DNA of 64,000 bases from Sinorhizobium sp. 6-70 (GCF_030124375.1 NZ_JASKLS010000006.1:124001-188000); one strand, 5' to 3'. Numbered from the stretch's first letter, positions 33,679-43,201 are shown. Numbers and translations are program-made. The notes: generated by a model not told the origin, from the letters alone.

Positions 33679-34560
33679 TCAGACGTCCCGGCTCGAATGC
33701 GCCCAGTCCATGTAAAGGTCGCGCGCCTTGGCGGCGATCGGGCCGGCCTGGAGGTCGCGGGCATCCAGGCGAGTCACGGGCAGCACCTTGGAATAGTTGC
33801 CGGTGGTGAAGATCTCGTCCGCCGCTTCGAAATCGGCCATCGTCAAAGTGGTCTCGACCACCTCGAAGCCGGCCTCGCGCAAGAGGCTCATGACGCGGAA
33901 GCGGGTGATGCCGGCAAGGAAGGTCCTGTTGGCCGCCGGCGTGAAGACGACGCCGTCCTTCACCATGAAGATGTTGGATGATCCGGTCTCGGCGATATTG
34001 CCGAGCATGTCGCGCACCAGCGCGTTGTCGAAGCCGCGCGAGCGTGCTTCGTTGAGGATCCGGGCATTGTTTGGATAAAGGCAACCGGCCTTGGCGTCCG
34101 TCGGCATGCACTCGAGCGTCGGCCGGCGGAAGGGCGACAATGTCAGCGACGAGCCGCCATGAGCGTTGCCCATCGGCGCCTCGAACAGGCAGAGCGCGAA
34201 ACGTGTCGATTCCGGATCGACCGCCACGACGCTCCAGGAGCCGTGCTCGCCCCAATACATTGGCTTGACGTAGATCGCCGTCTTGCCGTCGAACTTCTTC
34301 ACGCCCTCCCAGGTCAGCGCCTCGATCTCTTCGGCGGCCATGGTGGGCTTGAGGCCCAGCGATGCGGCCGAGCGATTGACGCGCTGGCAATGCAGATCAA
34401 GGTCCGGCGCGATGCCGTCGAACCAACGGGCACCGTCGAAAACGGTGGAGCCGAGCCACATTGCGTGGGAAGTCGGCCCGATCAGCGGAGGATTGCCGGA
34501 AAGCCATTCACCGTCGACATAGGTCCAGGTGGTTGAGCGGGGGGATGTATCGACGGCCAT
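33679..34560 (-). CDS. ilvE: Branched-chain amino acid aminotransferase (class IV PLP)
   Basis: This 293-residue enzyme of PLP fold type IV transfers amino groups between branched-chain amino acids and 2-oxoglutarate or a related acceptor. The PLP-binding Lys is in ECMPTDAKAGCLYPNNARIL, the fold-IV core motif is ARSRGFDNALVRDMLGNIAETGSSNIFMVKDG, and the TGNYSKVLPVTRLD block is typical. The overall pattern matches the rhizobial branched-chain aminotransferase type, though some family members are D-amino acid or aminodeoxychorismate enzymes. The ATG has GAGGAGACGCC upstream. It is transcribed away from the alcohol dehydrogenase gene. Confidence 0.88.
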   Translation of the reverse strand: MAVDTSPRSTTWTYVDGEWLSGNPPLIGPTSHAMWLGSTVFDGARWFDGIAPDLDLHCQRVNRSAASLGLKPTMAAEEIEALTWEGVKKFDGKTAIYVKPMYWGEHGSWSVVAVDPESTRFALCLFEAPMGNAHGGSSLTLSPFRRPTLECMPTDAKAGCLYPNNARILNEARSRGFDNALVRDMLGNIAETGSSNIFMVKDGVVFTPAANRTFLAGITRFRVMSLLREAGFEVVETTLTMADFEAADEIFTTGNYSKVLPVTRLDARDLQAGPIAAKARDLYMDWAHSSRDV

Positions 34561-34584
34561 CGGCGTCTCCTCTCGTTTATCGTC

Positions 34585-34625
34585 CGTTCGGAAATCGAAT
34601 ACGATTTAAGGAAACATGCAGTAGC
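34585..34625. repeat. Partial mosaic repeat (CATGCAG module)
   Basis: ATACGATTTAAGGAAACATGCAGTAG repeats the end of the element at 21939-22045 (CCGATTTAAGGAATCATGCAGTAG). The upstream GCGGCGCTGT module is missing here. It lies in the divergent ilvE/alcohol dehydrogenase promoter region. Confidence 0.6.
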
Positions 34626-34741
34626 CGAAAAAGACAGTACCGGGGTGAATAGGTACATCAAAAAATGTCATGGCGTCCATTGTGGAACAGGCCGAACCAC
34701 CATGCCAAAATAGGCTGACGAGCACAGGAGCAAGACCAGTC

Positions 34742-35782
34742 ATGAGGGCGATGTATTACGACGCGTTCGAGAAGACGCCGGAGATCAAGGTTCTGCCGGA
34801 TCCGAAGCCGAGTGAGTATGGCGTTGTCATCAAGGTCGAGGCGACCGGCCTTTGCCGCAGCGACTGGCATGGCTGGATGGGACATGACGCGGACATTCGT
34901 TTGCCGCATGTGCCCGGCCACGAACTCGCCGGAACGATTGCGGCCGCCGGGCGCGGTGTCCTGCGCTACAAGGTCGGGGACCGCGTGACCGTTCCGTTCG
35001 TTTCCGGCTGCGGCCGTTGCGCCGAATGCCGCTCGGGCAACCAGCAGGTTTGCGAGGCACAGTTCCAGCCGGGCTTCACCCATTGGGGCTCGTTTGCCGA
35101 ATATGTGGCGATCGACTTTGCCGACCAGAACCTCGTGCACCTGCCCGAAAGCATGGATTTCGCGACCGCCGCAAGCCTCGGCTGCCGCTTCGCCACATCC
35201 TTCCGGGCGATCGCCGACCAGGCCCGCGTCAAGGGCGGCGAATGGGTGGCGGTCCACGGCTGCGGCGGCGTCGGCCTTTCGGCGATCATGATCGCCGCGG
35301 CGCTCGGCGCCAACCCGATCGCAATCGACATATCCGAGGAAAAGCTCGCCTTTGCCCGCAAGCTCGGCGCCGTGGCCGCAATCAACGGCAAGGAAACAGC
35401 AGACGTTGCGGAGGCCGTGAGAGAAATCACCAAGGGCGGCGCCCACGTCTCGATCGACGCGCTCGGTTCGCCGGTCACCTGCTTCAATTCGATCAAGAAC
35501 CTGCGCCGTCGCGGGCGCCATGTGCAGGTGGGCTTGATGCTCGCGGAGCATGCAACGCCTGAGATCCCGATGGCGCAGGTGATCGGCCACGAGCTCGAGA
35601 TCTACGGCAGCCACGGCATGCAGGCCTGGCGCTACGACGCGATGCTGTCGATGATCACCGCCGGCAAGCTGAACCCGCAGCAACTGATCGGCCGTGAGAT
35701 CTCGCTCGAAGAGGCCGTGCCGGCGCTGGTGACCATGGACCGCGCCACCGATCTTGGCATCAGCGTTATTACGCGGTTCTGA
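34742..35782 (+). CDS. Zinc-dependent alcohol dehydrogenase
   Basis: This 346-residue MDR-family dehydrogenase oxidises alcohols with NAD(P). Catalytic zinc ligands are Cys in [10 protein letters not shown] and the GHE motif ([12 protein letters not shown]); a structural-zinc four-Cys lobe is present ([15 protein letters not shown]). The nucleotide-binding Rossmann motif is [19 protein letters not shown]. The DWHGWMGHD variant resembles rhizobial enzymes of the AdhT type. I chose the ATG at 34742; ATG 34751 is possible. The substrate is unknown. Confidence 0.9.
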   Translation: MRAMYYDAFEKTPEIKVLPDPKPSEYGVVIKVEATGLCRSDWHGWMGHDADIRLPHVPGHELAGTIAAAGRGVLRYKVGDRVTVPFVSGCGRCAECRSGNQQVCEAQFQPGFTHWGSFAEYVAIDFADQNLVHLPESMDFATAASLGCRFATSFRAIADQARVKGGEWVAVHGCGGVGLSAIMIAAALGANPIAIDISEEKLAFARKLGAVAAINGKETADVAEAVREITKGGAHVSIDALGSPVTCFNSIKNLRRRGRHVQVGLMLAEHATPEIPMAQVIGHELEIYGSHGMQAWRYDAMLSMITAGKLNPQQLIGREISLEEAVPALVTMDRATDLGISVITRF

Positions 35783-35854
35783 TGAGGGATTCCGATCGCC
35801 GCTGCGCGCTGTTATGGTCTTCGCAAGCAAGACGAATCAACGAGGGGTCCCGTC

Positions 35855-36406
35855 ATGGCGCTTGCGGCTCAAACCACCGAAACCGAATTCTATCCGCCCG
35901 TTATCGGCAGCAATTCGCGGCATCCGAACGGCTGGCCGATCCGCGTGATCGTCAGTTCGCAGACCGAGGCGCGCCATAATCGCCACCTTTGGCAGCCGAC
36001 GCATCTCGTCTCGATCCGTGCGCCCGCAAGCCGCCTGCTCTCCATGATCGAACTGCCGCCCGAGCGGCATCTGGAGCTTTACTTCGGCGATGCGACCGAT
36101 CCGGACGCACCCGATGCCGCACGGGCGGAGGCGATCGAGGCAACCTTCGCCTTCATCGACACGCTGCCCGAGGATGCACATCTGCTCGTCCACTGCCTTC
36201 GGGGCCTCGGCAGATCGACCGCGCTGACGCTCGGCATTCTGGCGCGCTACATGGCGCCCGAGGAAGCGGCCGCCGCCCTTCACGCGCTTCGCCCGGAAGC
36301 CAAACCGAACCGGCATGTCGTCGGGCTCTGCGATGCCGCGCTCGGGCTCAAGGGAAAACTTGCAAAACAGGCGCTGCGTTTTCCGGCAAAAGTCTGGAAA
36401 GGCTAA
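35855..36406 (+). CDS. Protein tyrosine phosphatase-like protein
   Basis: This 183-residue protein has the HC-x5-R phosphatase signature, HCLRGLGRSTA with Cys114 and Arg120. The FIDTLPEDAHLLVHC segment before it and the final ALHALRPEAKPNRHVVGLCDAAL region fit the dual-specificity/tyrosine phosphatase superfamily. No membrane segment is seen. It probably dephosphorylates a protein or small molecule. It starts 72 nt after the dehydrogenase gene on the same strand and may be co-transcribed. Confidence 0.85.
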   Translation: MALAAQTTETEFYPPVIGSNSRHPNGWPIRVIVSSQTEARHNRHLWQPTHLVSIRAPASRLLSMIELPPERHLELYFGDATDPDAPDAARAEAIEATFAFIDTLPEDAHLLVHCLRGLGRSTALTLGILARYMAPEEAAAALHALRPEAKPNRHVVGLCDAALGLKGKLAKQALRFPAKVWKG

Positions 36407-36579
36407 TTAAATTAGCACGGCCAGGCATGATGGCATTGTGCGCCGCACAAAGTTTTGACATGATCCCGGGAAACAACTGACCAAGCGTTGCGCCTACCGC
36501 ACCGGGGCCGAAGTCGGAACCGATTTTCAGCGAGCACGATGCGTGATGCGCCGCTGAACGGTGATGACGGGAGAGTTCG

Positions 36580-37242
36580 ATGTCTCTGGCGGCCTATGTC
36601 TTTGATGCCTATGGCACGCTTTTCGACGTGCATGCGGCGGTGCGGCGCCATGCCGAAGCGATCGGCCCCGACGGCCAGGCGTTTTCCGAGCTCTGGCGCG
36701 CCAAGCAGCTCGAATATTCCTGGGTGCGCTCGCTGATGGGCGCATATGTCGACTTCTGGCAACTGACCGAGCAATCGCTCGACTACGCCTTTCAGCGCTT
36801 CCCCTCGGCCGATCCGAAACTCAAGAAGTCGCTGCTCGATGCGTATTGGGAGCTCGACTGCTACCCGGAGGTTCCGGCCGTGCTCAGGGGTTTGAAGGAG
36901 CGCGGCGCCCGCATCGCCATTCTTTCCAACGGGTCGCCGGCCATGCTCGCATCGGCGGTGAAGAACGCTGCGCTCGACATCGTAATCGACGACGTGTTCT
37001 CGGTCGACGCGGTCAAGGCGTTCAAGACGGCGCCCGCCGTCTACGACCTGGTGACGACGCAATACCGGCTTTATCCGCATGCGGTTTCGTTCCAATCGTC
37101 GAACCGCTGGGACATCGCGGGAGCGACAAAGTTCGGCTTCCGCACCGTTTGGATCAATCGCTCCGACATGCCGGACGAGTACAAGGACTATGGTCCGGCG
37201 CTCATTCTCCCCTCGCTCGAAAGCCTGCAGTTCGGCATCTGA
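36580..37242 (+). CDS. HAD family haloacid dehalogenase, type II
   Basis: This 220-residue enzyme of the L-2-haloacid dehalogenase group removes halogens from short haloacids by an Asp nucleophile. Motif I is FDAYGTLFD (Asp9), motif II is ILSNGSPAML, motif III contains a Lys in VDAVKAFKTAPAVYD, and SSNRWDIAGATKFGFRTVWINR carries the C-terminal Asp. All are intact. GGGAGAG precedes the ATG. It is followed at once by a 58-bp tandem repeat and the convergent LysR gene. The natural substrate may not be a haloacid. Confidence 0.92.
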   Translation: MSLAAYVFDAYGTLFDVHAAVRRHAEAIGPDGQAFSELWRAKQLEYSWVRSLMGAYVDFWQLTEQSLDYAFQRFPSADPKLKKSLLDAYWELDCYPEVPAVLRGLKERGARIAILSNGSPAMLASAVKNAALDIVIDDVFSVDAVKAFKTAPAVYDLVTTQYRLYPHAVSFQSSNRWDIAGATKFGFRTVWINRSDMPDEYKDYGPALILPSLESLQFGI

Positions 37243-37253
37243 GCCTGTAACCA

Positions 37254-37404
37254 AAAACCGCTGCGCACTTTTGGGCGACATGCATCTTGGTTTTGTGCAT
37301 GTCGTTATCCCAAAACCGCTGCGCACTTTTGGGCGACATGCATCTTGGTTTTATGCATGTCGTTATCCCAAAACCGCTGCGCACTTTTGGGCGACATGCA
37401 CTAG
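37254..37404. repeat. Tandem repeat, 58-bp unit (two full, one partial)
   Basis: The unit begins AAAACCGCTGCGCACTTTTGGGCGACATGCA, and AAAACCG is found at 37254, 37312 and 37370, an exact 58-bp period. Each full unit carries the inverted repeat ACATGCA...TGCATGT. The copies are nearly identical, which means recent duplication. The third copy ends CACTAG, and the CTA at 37401-37403 is the stop codon of the LysR gene on the minus strand. Confidence 0.9.
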
Positions 37405-38294
37405 ATTCTCTCGACCAGGAAATCGATGAAAGCGCGGATGCGGGCGGCAAGGTGTTCATGCCCGGCATAGACGGCGTGCACCCGCTCTATGTCTTCCGGA
37501 TTGTAATCCTCCAGCACCGGCACCAATCGGCCCGCGTCGATATCCGGCTGCACATGGAACTCTCCGACGCGGCCGAGGCCGAGGCCGGAAAGGCAGAGAT
37601 TGCGAATGATGGCGCCGCTGTTTGCCTGCATGTTGCCGGCGACCGGACGCACATAGACGTTGGACGAGCCCGGGGCGCGGAAAGGCCAGCCGTCGAGACT
37701 GCGGCGGAAATTGAAGGTGAAGCAATTGTGGAGGGCGAGGTCGTCCGGCGTCCGCGGCACGCCATGGGTCTCGAGATAGGCCGGTGCGGCGACAATCACC
37801 TGCCGACTCTCCAACAGCTTGCGTGCCTTGAGCGTGGAATCGCGCATCGGACCGGACCGAATGGCGATGTCGGTCCGCTCCTCGATCAGATCGATCGTAC
37901 TGTCGGTTAGAGAGAGGTCCAACTGCACATCGGGATAGCGCGCAAGGAATTCGGCGGCGAGCGGCAGGATGTAGCGCTCGCCGAAGCCGACGGATGCGTT
38001 CACCCGTAGCGGACCACGCGGCATCGCCCGACCGCCGCCGGCAACCACCTGTTCCGTCTCGGCAATCGCCGCCAGGATGCGCTGCGCGCGTTGGAGATAG
38101 ATTTCTCCCTCCGGTGTCAGCTGCAGCATGCGGGTGGAGCGCACGACGAGCCGGGTCCCCAGCCTGTCTTCGATACGCGAGACGAGTTTGCTGACCGCGG
38201 AGGGCGACAGTTTCAGCCGCCGTCCGGCGGCGGAAAAGCTGCGCAGTTCAGCCGCGGCGACAAAGACCTCCATTTCACCGGCGCGATTGTCCAT
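37401..38294 (-). CDS. LysR family transcriptional regulator
   Basis: This 297-residue regulator has an N-terminal winged helix (NRAGEMEVFVAAAELRSFSAAGRRLKLSPSAVSKLVSRIEDRLG) and a LysR substrate-binding domain (about 95-290). It belongs to the large CrgA/YhjC-like subgroup. It is divergent from the MFS transporter gene at 38449, which is the likely target. Its stop codon is contributed by the end of a tandem repeat. The ligand is unknown. Confidence 0.92.
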   Translation of the reverse strand: MDNRAGEMEVFVAAAELRSFSAAGRRLKLSPSAVSKLVSRIEDRLGTRLVVRSTRMLQLTPEGEIYLQRAQRILAAIAETEQVVAGGGRAMPRGPLRVNASVGFGERYILPLAAEFLARYPDVQLDLSLTDSTIDLIEERTDIAIRSGPMRDSTLKARKLLESRQVIVAAPAYLETHGVPRTPDDLALHNCFTFNFRRSLDGWPFRAPGSSNVYVRPVAGNMQANSGAIIRNLCLSGLGLGRVGEFHVQPDIDAGRLVPVLEDYNPEDIERVHAVYAGHEHLAARIRAFIDFLVERI

Positions 38295-38448
38295 TTGCCT
38301 TCACCTTTGAATTCAGTTCACAGGCTTTTATCCATTCCCCCGGATTATCGCGCAAGCCCGATCGATCCATATTCCGGGTCATCAACCACCAACCGCGGCA
38401 AGGCCGCAAAACTCAGCCCGCGCCGCGTGCGGGCGGGAAGGTATTTCT

Positions 38449-39630
38449 ATGCCCATCGCTATCTTTGCCTTGACGATCGCGGCCTATGCGATCGGGACAA
38501 CGGAATTCGTGATCGTCGGTCTCCTGCCGACAGTCGCTTCCGATCTACATATCTCCCTGCCGCTCGCCGGCCTCATCGTCAGCGTTTACGCCCTCGGTGT
38601 CACCTTCGGCGCACCGGTGCTGACCGCGCTCACCGGTCGCATCGAGCGCAAGCCCTTGCTGCTCGGCCTGATGGCTCTCTTCATTATCGGCAACGCCGCC
38701 GCAGCACTTTCGCCAAGCTACGAATTGCTGCTCGTCGCACGCGTCCTCTCGGCCTTCGCGCATGGCGTCTTTTTCTCCGTCGGCTCGACGATTGCCGCCG
38801 ATCTCGTGCCCGAGGATCGCCGTGCCTCGGCGATCGCAATGATGTTCATGGGATTGACCGTGGCAATCGTCACCGGCGTGCCGCTCGGCACCTATATCGG
38901 CCAGACCTTCGGTTGGCGCGCCACTTTCTGGGCGGTGACCGCGCTCGGCGCCATCGCCTTCATCGGCATCGCAGCCCTGCTCCCGAATACGCTGAGCAAG
39001 GCGGCCGCGGCGCGTCTCGTCGATCAGGTTCGCGTGCTTGGATCCGGCCGTCTGCTGATCGTCTTTGCCACGACGGCGCTCGGCTATGGCGGCACCTTCG
39101 TCGCCTTCACGTTCCTCGCACCGATCCTGCAGGAAATCAGCGGTTTCTCGGAAGGCAGCGTCGGCCTCATCCTGGTTCTCTATGGCATCGCCATCGCGAT
39201 CGGCAACATCGCCGGCGGAAAGATTGCCAACCGCGATCCGGTAAAGGCGCTGGTCGGTCTCTTTCTCGCCCAGGCAGCCGTGCTCGTGCTCTTCACTTTC
39301 ACGGCCCCTTCTCCGGTCCTGACGCTGGTGACGCTGGCAGCACTCGGCTTCCTCTCCTTCGCCAACGTGCCAGGCCTGCAGCTCTATGTCGTCCAGCTTG
39401 CCAAGCAATACCGCCCCGGCGCCGTCGACGTCGCCTCGGCCCTCAACATCGCCGCCTTCAATCTCGGCATTGCGGTCGGCGCCTGGCTCGGCGGCCTTGT
39501 GGTCTCCTCGCCACTGGGCCTCGGTTCGACGCCCTTGGTCGGCGCGATGCTGGTGGCCGTCGCCCTGGTTCTGACGTTGTGGAGCGGTGCGCTCGACCGG
39601 CGCACGGTTCTCGTCGAACAGCCCGCTTGA
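38449..39630 (+). CDS. MFS transporter, AraJ-like
   Basis: This 393-residue inner-membrane protein has 12 transmembrane helices and belongs to the drug/sugar efflux MFS group (AraJ/YdhP type). Typical segments are FALTIAAYAIGTTEFVIVGLLPTVASDL at the start and the motif-A-like GAPVLTALTGRIERKPLLLGLM. Substrate is likely a drug or sugar. AAGG lies before the ATG at 38449. It is divergent from the LysR regulator and is followed by an aldo-keto reductase 80 nt later. Confidence 0.9.
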   Translation: MPIAIFALTIAAYAIGTTEFVIVGLLPTVASDLHISLPLAGLIVSVYALGVTFGAPVLTALTGRIERKPLLLGLMALFIIGNAAAALSPSYELLLVARVLSAFAHGVFFSVGSTIAADLVPEDRRASAIAMMFMGLTVAIVTGVPLGTYIGQTFGWRATFWAVTALGAIAFIGIAALLPNTLSKAAAARLVDQVRVLGSGRLLIVFATTALGYGGTFVAFTFLAPILQEISGFSEGSVGLILVLYGIAIAIGNIAGGKIANRDPVKALVGLFLAQAAVLVLFTFTAPSPVLTLVTLAALGFLSFANVPGLQLYVVQLAKQYRPGAVDVASALNIAAFNLGIAVGAWLGGLVVSSPLGLGSTPLVGAMLVAVALVLTLWSGALDRRTVLVEQPA

Positions 39631-39710
39631 ACCTTCGTCCTGCCGCAACAAGTATAGAATGTCGAATTCGCCCGGCACCTGTCGAGCCTCTCCCAACCAA
39701 GGAGCTTTCC

Positions 39711-40544
39711 ATGCACGCAGTCAATTCCAACGGCGCCAATATCCCCGCCCTCGGCTTCGGTACCTTCCGCATGCCCGGCGCCGATGTGCTTCGCGTCCTG
39801 CCCGAAGCGCTCAAACTCGGCTTCCACCATGTCGACACGGCGCAGATCTACGGCAACGAGGCGGAAGTCGGCGAAGTGATCCACAAGTCCGACGTTCGAC
39901 GCGCGGATATTTTTCTGACCACCAAGGTCTGGGTCGATAATTATCGCCACGACGCCTTCCTCGCCTCCGTCGACGAGAGCCTGAAAAAGCTGAAGACGGA
40001 CTACGTGGATCTGCTCCTCCTCCACTGGCCGGGCAGCGACGTGCCGATGGCCGAGCGCATCGGTGCGCTCAACGAAGTGCACAAGGCCGGCAAGGTACGC
40101 CATATCGGCGTTAGCAATTTCAACATCGCGCAGATGGAGGAAGCCGTTCTGCTGAGCGATGCGCCGATCGCGACCAACCAGGTCGAATATCACCCCTATC
40201 TCGACCAGACGAAGGTTCTGCAGGCCGCGCGTGCGCTGGGCATGTCACTTACTGCCTATTATGCCATGGCCAATGGCAAGGTACCCTCCGACCCCCTGCT
40301 CAACGATATCGCGGCGCGCCACGGCAAGACGGCGGCGCAGGTGGCTTTGCGCTGGCTTGTGCAGCAGAAGGACGTGATCACGTTGTCGAAGACAGCGACT
40401 GAGGCCCGGCTCAAGGAGAATTTCGCGATCTTCGACTTTGCACTGACGCCTGAGGAAATGGCGGCGATCCGCAAGCTTGCGCGCCGGGACGGCCGGATCG
40501 TCAGCCCCGCGGGTCTGGCGCCGAAATGGGATCAGGCGGCTTGA
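39711..40544 (+). CDS. Aldo/keto reductase
   Basis: This 277-residue NADPH-dependent reductase has the AKR barrel. The catalytic tetrad is visible: Asp42 and Tyr47 in HHVDTAQIYGNE, Lys in FLTTKVWV and His in LLLLHWPGSD. The C-terminal NADP-binding region (ISLSKTATEARLKENFAIFDF) is typical. The substrate is likely a small aldehyde or ketone (for example 2,5-diketogluconate reductase-like). AAGGAG precedes the ATG. It may be co-transcribed with the MFS gene. A bidirectional terminator follows. Confidence 0.92.
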   Translation: MHAVNSNGANIPALGFGTFRMPGADVLRVLPEALKLGFHHVDTAQIYGNEAEVGEVIHKSDVRRADIFLTTKVWVDNYRHDAFLASVDESLKKLKTDYVDLLLLHWPGSDVPMAERIGALNEVHKAGKVRHIGVSNFNIAQMEEAVLLSDAPIATNQVEYHPYLDQTKVLQAARALGMSLTAYYAMANGKVPSDPLLNDIAARHGKTAAQVALRWLVQQKDVITLSKTATEARLKENFAIFDFALTPEEMAAIRKLARRDGRIVSPAGLAPKWDQAA

Positions 40545-40575
40545 GTGACCGACATCGCGACGCAGGCGATGAGGC

Positions 40576-40616
40576 AAAAAAAACACCCGCCGGATCATTC
40601 CGGCGGGTGTTTTTTG
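40576..40616. terminator. Bidirectional intrinsic terminator
   Basis: ACACCCGCCGG (40583-40593) and CCGGCGGGTGT (40600-40610) form a perfect 11-bp stem with a 6-nt loop. A run of A lies on the left and a run of T on the right, so it can terminate both the aldo-keto reductase (plus) and the gene at 40632 (minus). Confidence 0.92.
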
Positions 40617-40631
40617 TGCAGACGGAACCGA

Positions 40632-41024
40632 TCAGACGAACTGGCTGAGGCCGGGGACGGAGGCGACGACTTCATCGACGATCTCGTCGCCTGCCTTTTC
40701 CTTGGCGAAGGCGATCGTTTCCTTGGCAAGCGAGGTGATCTCGCCCATGCCGAGGCCCTGGCTCATCAGCTGCTGGCCGAGCGCCATCACGCCGCCGCCA
40801 CCGATCGCCGACATCAAGCCGCCGAGCAGACCGCCACCGTTGCTGCCCTCGCCATTGTACTGGGCGACCAATTCGGGGGCGCCCGGAATGGCTTCGATCA
40901 TCCTGGCAACCGGACCCTCCGCCGCCTCGCGCTGCAGAAAGCCGAGAATCATGCCGACCGCTTTCTCGGCCGTTGCAGGTTCGATGCCGACATTTTCCGC
41001 CACGCGGGTGACCAGCTCACTCAT
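40632..41024 (-). CDS. DUF2267-like small protein
   Basis: This 130-residue protein begins MSELVTRVAENVGIEPATAEKAVGMILGFLQREAAEG, the pattern of DUF2267-type rhizobial proteins that have no known function. The middle is glycine-rich (GEGSNGGGLLGGLMSAIGGGGVMALG) and the end is helical (EIVDEVVASVPGLSQFV). No signal peptide is visible; it may be a small membrane-associated or assembly protein. The ATG 41024 has CGAGGAGATTTCC upstream. It ends just before a bidirectional terminator. The family assignment is tentative. Confidence 0.7.
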   Translation of the reverse strand: MSELVTRVAENVGIEPATAEKAVGMILGFLQREAAEGPVARMIEAIPGAPELVAQYNGEGSNGGGLLGGLMSAIGGGGVMALGQQLMSQGLGMGEITSLAKETIAFAKEKAGDEIVDEVVASVPGLSQFV

Positions 41025-41283
41025 GGAAATCTCCTCGGTTGAATTTTGACGTTGACGTTGACGTAAATGATCGCCTCCGAAATAACAAGCGGCAACGAAA
41101 TGCGATCGCGGCCATCGCCGAGAAGCGCATCGTTTCACGGACCGTCGCCCTTGGCAACGCACTCGACGAGCAACAGTTGCCGCGCCTAACTGCACCGCCT
41201 ATAACAGAAACGCACGATAGTCCGGTGACAGCGCTGTGCAACGAAACGCCCGCTTTCATTGGCAGAACGGAGATCAAGCCCAC

Positions 41284-42846
41284 ATGCTGCAAGAAGGCAA
41301 GCTCTATATCGGAACCAGCCGCAAGCCGGACGATTCGATCAACAAGGGCGAATATCTGGAGCTGAAATTCGGTAACCGCCACGGACTGATCACCGGCGCA
41401 ACCGGCACCGGCAAGACCGTGACCCTGCAGATCCTTGCGGAAGGATTCTCCAATGCTGGCGTTCCGGTCTTCTGCGCCGACGTGAAAGGCGATCTTTCCG
41501 GCATCGGCGCGATCGGCGAACCGAAGGATTTCCTCCTCAAGCGTGCCGAGCAAATTGGCCTTACGCCCTACGACTTCCAGGAATTTCCGGTGATCTTCTG
41601 GGACCTTTACGGCGAGAAAGGCCATAGGGTCCGCACGACCATGTCCGAGATGGGACCGCTGCTCCTGTCACGGCTGATGAATGCCACCGACGCACAGGAA
41701 GGTGTACTGAACATTGCCTTCAAGATCGCCGACGAAGGAGGCCTGCCGCTCCTGGACCTCAAGGATCTCCAGGCGCTGCTCAACTACATGGGCGACAATG
41801 CAAGCGAGCTTTCCAATCAGTTCGGCTTCATTTCCAAGTCCTCCGTCGGTTCGATCCAGCGCGAGTTGCTCATCCTCGAGCAACAGGGTGCGGAGCACTT
41901 CTTCGGCGAGCCGGCCCTGAAGATCACCGACATCATGCGCACGACCAATGACGGGCGCGGGGCGATCTCGGTGCTTGCCGCCGACAAGCTGATGATGAAT
42001 CCGCGGCTTTACGCGACCTTCCTGCTTTGGCTCCTTTCCGAACTTTTCGAGGAGCTGCCGGAAGTCGGCGATCCGGACAAGCCGAAGCTGGTGTTCTTTT
42101 TCGACGAAGCGCATCTGCTCTTCAATGACGCGCCGAAAGTGCTCGTCGAGCGCGTCGAACAGGTGGTGCGCCTGATCCGTTCCAAAGGTGTCGGCGTCTA
42201 CTTCGTTACCCAGAATCCGCTCGACGTACCGGAAACGGTGCTGGCGCAGCTCGGCAATCGCGTGCAGCACGCGTTGCGCGCCTATTCGCCGCGCGAACAG
42301 AAGGCGGTGAAGACCGCGGCCGACACCTTCCGCCCCAACCCGGACTTCAACTGCGCCGAGGTGATCACCAATCTCGGCACCGGTGAAGCGCTCGTTTCGA
42401 CGCTCGAAGGCAAGGGCTCGCCGTCCATGGTCGAGAGGACCCTGATCCGCCCGCCGGCATCGCGTCTTGGTCCGCTCACCGAGGCCGAACGGCAAAAGGT
42501 CATCGATGTCAGTCCCGTGCGCGGGCTCTATGACGAGGATTTCGATCGGGAATCGGCTTACGAGCTGCTTGCCAAGCGCGCCGCGAAGGCTGCCGAGCAG
42601 GCCGAAGCCGCACGGCAAGCGCAAGAGCAGCCGGCGGAAGAGACCTCCGGAGGCAGCCGCTGGACCCTGCCCGGCTTCGGCGACGATGAACCGGCGGCAC
42701 CCTCCGGTAGGCAGGCGCGGCCGCGCTCCTCCGGCTATCAGCGCGAAACCATCGTCGAGGCGGCGATGAAATCCGTTGCCCGTACTGTCGCAACGCAGGT
42801 CGGCCGCGCCCTGGTGCGCGGCATCCTCGGCAGCCTGAAGCGATAG
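41284..42846 (+). CDS. HerA-like ATPase (DUF853)
   Basis: This 520-residue P-loop ATPase of the HerA/FtsK-like DUF853 family has Walker A GATGTGKT (38-45) and Walker B KLVFFFDEAHLLF. The RSKGVGVYFVTQNPLDVPETVLAQLGNRVQHALR block, with an Arg finger-like region, is strongly conserved. The C-terminal 90 residues are low-complexity Ala/Glu/Gln and basic. The family is thought to pump or move along DNA, but no defined role is established in rhizobia. It is divergent from the DUF2267-like gene. The start was set at the ATG at 41284. Confidence 0.88.
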   Translation: MLQEGKLYIGTSRKPDDSINKGEYLELKFGNRHGLITGATGTGKTVTLQILAEGFSNAGVPVFCADVKGDLSGIGAIGEPKDFLLKRAEQIGLTPYDFQEFPVIFWDLYGEKGHRVRTTMSEMGPLLLSRLMNATDAQEGVLNIAFKIADEGGLPLLDLKDLQALLNYMGDNASELSNQFGFISKSSVGSIQRELLILEQQGAEHFFGEPALKITDIMRTTNDGRGAISVLAADKLMMNPRLYATFLLWLLSELFEELPEVGDPDKPKLVFFFDEAHLLFNDAPKVLVERVEQVVRLIRSKGVGVYFVTQNPLDVPETVLAQLGNRVQHALRAYSPREQKAVKTAADTFRPNPDFNCAEVITNLGTGEALVSTLEGKGSPSMVERTLIRPPASRLGPLTEAERQKVIDVSPVRGLYDEDFDRESAYELLAKRAAKAAEQAEAARQAQEQPAEETSGGSRWTLPGFGDDEPAAPSGRQARPRSSGYQRETIVEAAMKSVARTVATQVGRALVRGILGSLKR

Positions 42847-42929
42847 CAGGCAGCGAATGAGACGAGTGGCCCGCGTGCATGCTGCGCGTTGCACGAGATT
42901 GCGTTCTTGCGACCCAGAAAGGATTGACC

Positions 42930-43142
42930 ATGGAAGTCAAGGATTCGAACGGCGCCGTCCTCAAGGACGGCGACAGCGTCACGCTGATCAAGGATCTGAA
43001 GGTGAAAGGAACCTCCACCACGCTGAAACGCGGCACGCTGGTGAAGGGCATTCGCCTGACCGACGATCCCGACGAGGTCGAATGCCGGGTCGAAAAGATC
43101 AAGGGGCTGGTGCTGCGCACCGAGTTCCTCAAGAAAGCCTGA
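42930..43142 (+). CDS. PhnA-like (YjdM) protein
   Basis: This 70-residue protein matches the C-terminal PhnA/YjdM domain: MEVKDSNGAVLKDGDSVTLIKDLKVKGTSTTLKRGTLVKGIRLTDD-type sequence ending VLRTEFLKKA. The zinc-ribbon part usually found at the N-terminus is absent, as in many rhizobial versions. Despite the historical name its role is unclear. AAAGGA lies 7 nt before the ATG at 42930. It follows the HerA-like gene by 84 nt. Confidence 0.88.
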   Translation: MEVKDSNGAVLKDGDSVTLIKDLKVKGTSTTLKRGTLVKGIRLTDDPDEVECRVEKIKGLVLRTEFLKKA

Positions 43143-43201
43143 ACAGGCCGGCGAGGTCTCCGTTCGTCCGCATCGCTTGCACAGACGTGCCGTCAGTATT
43201 C

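Noticed and set aside
37254..37404. Possible CRISPR array
   Set aside because: The units are head-to-tail copies of one 58-bp sequence without variable spacers, and no cas genes are near.
38091..40544. An 817-codon frame covering the MFS region
   Set aside because: Only its last 277 codons are the aldo-keto reductase. The earlier part is an out-of-frame reading of the MFS transporter gene.
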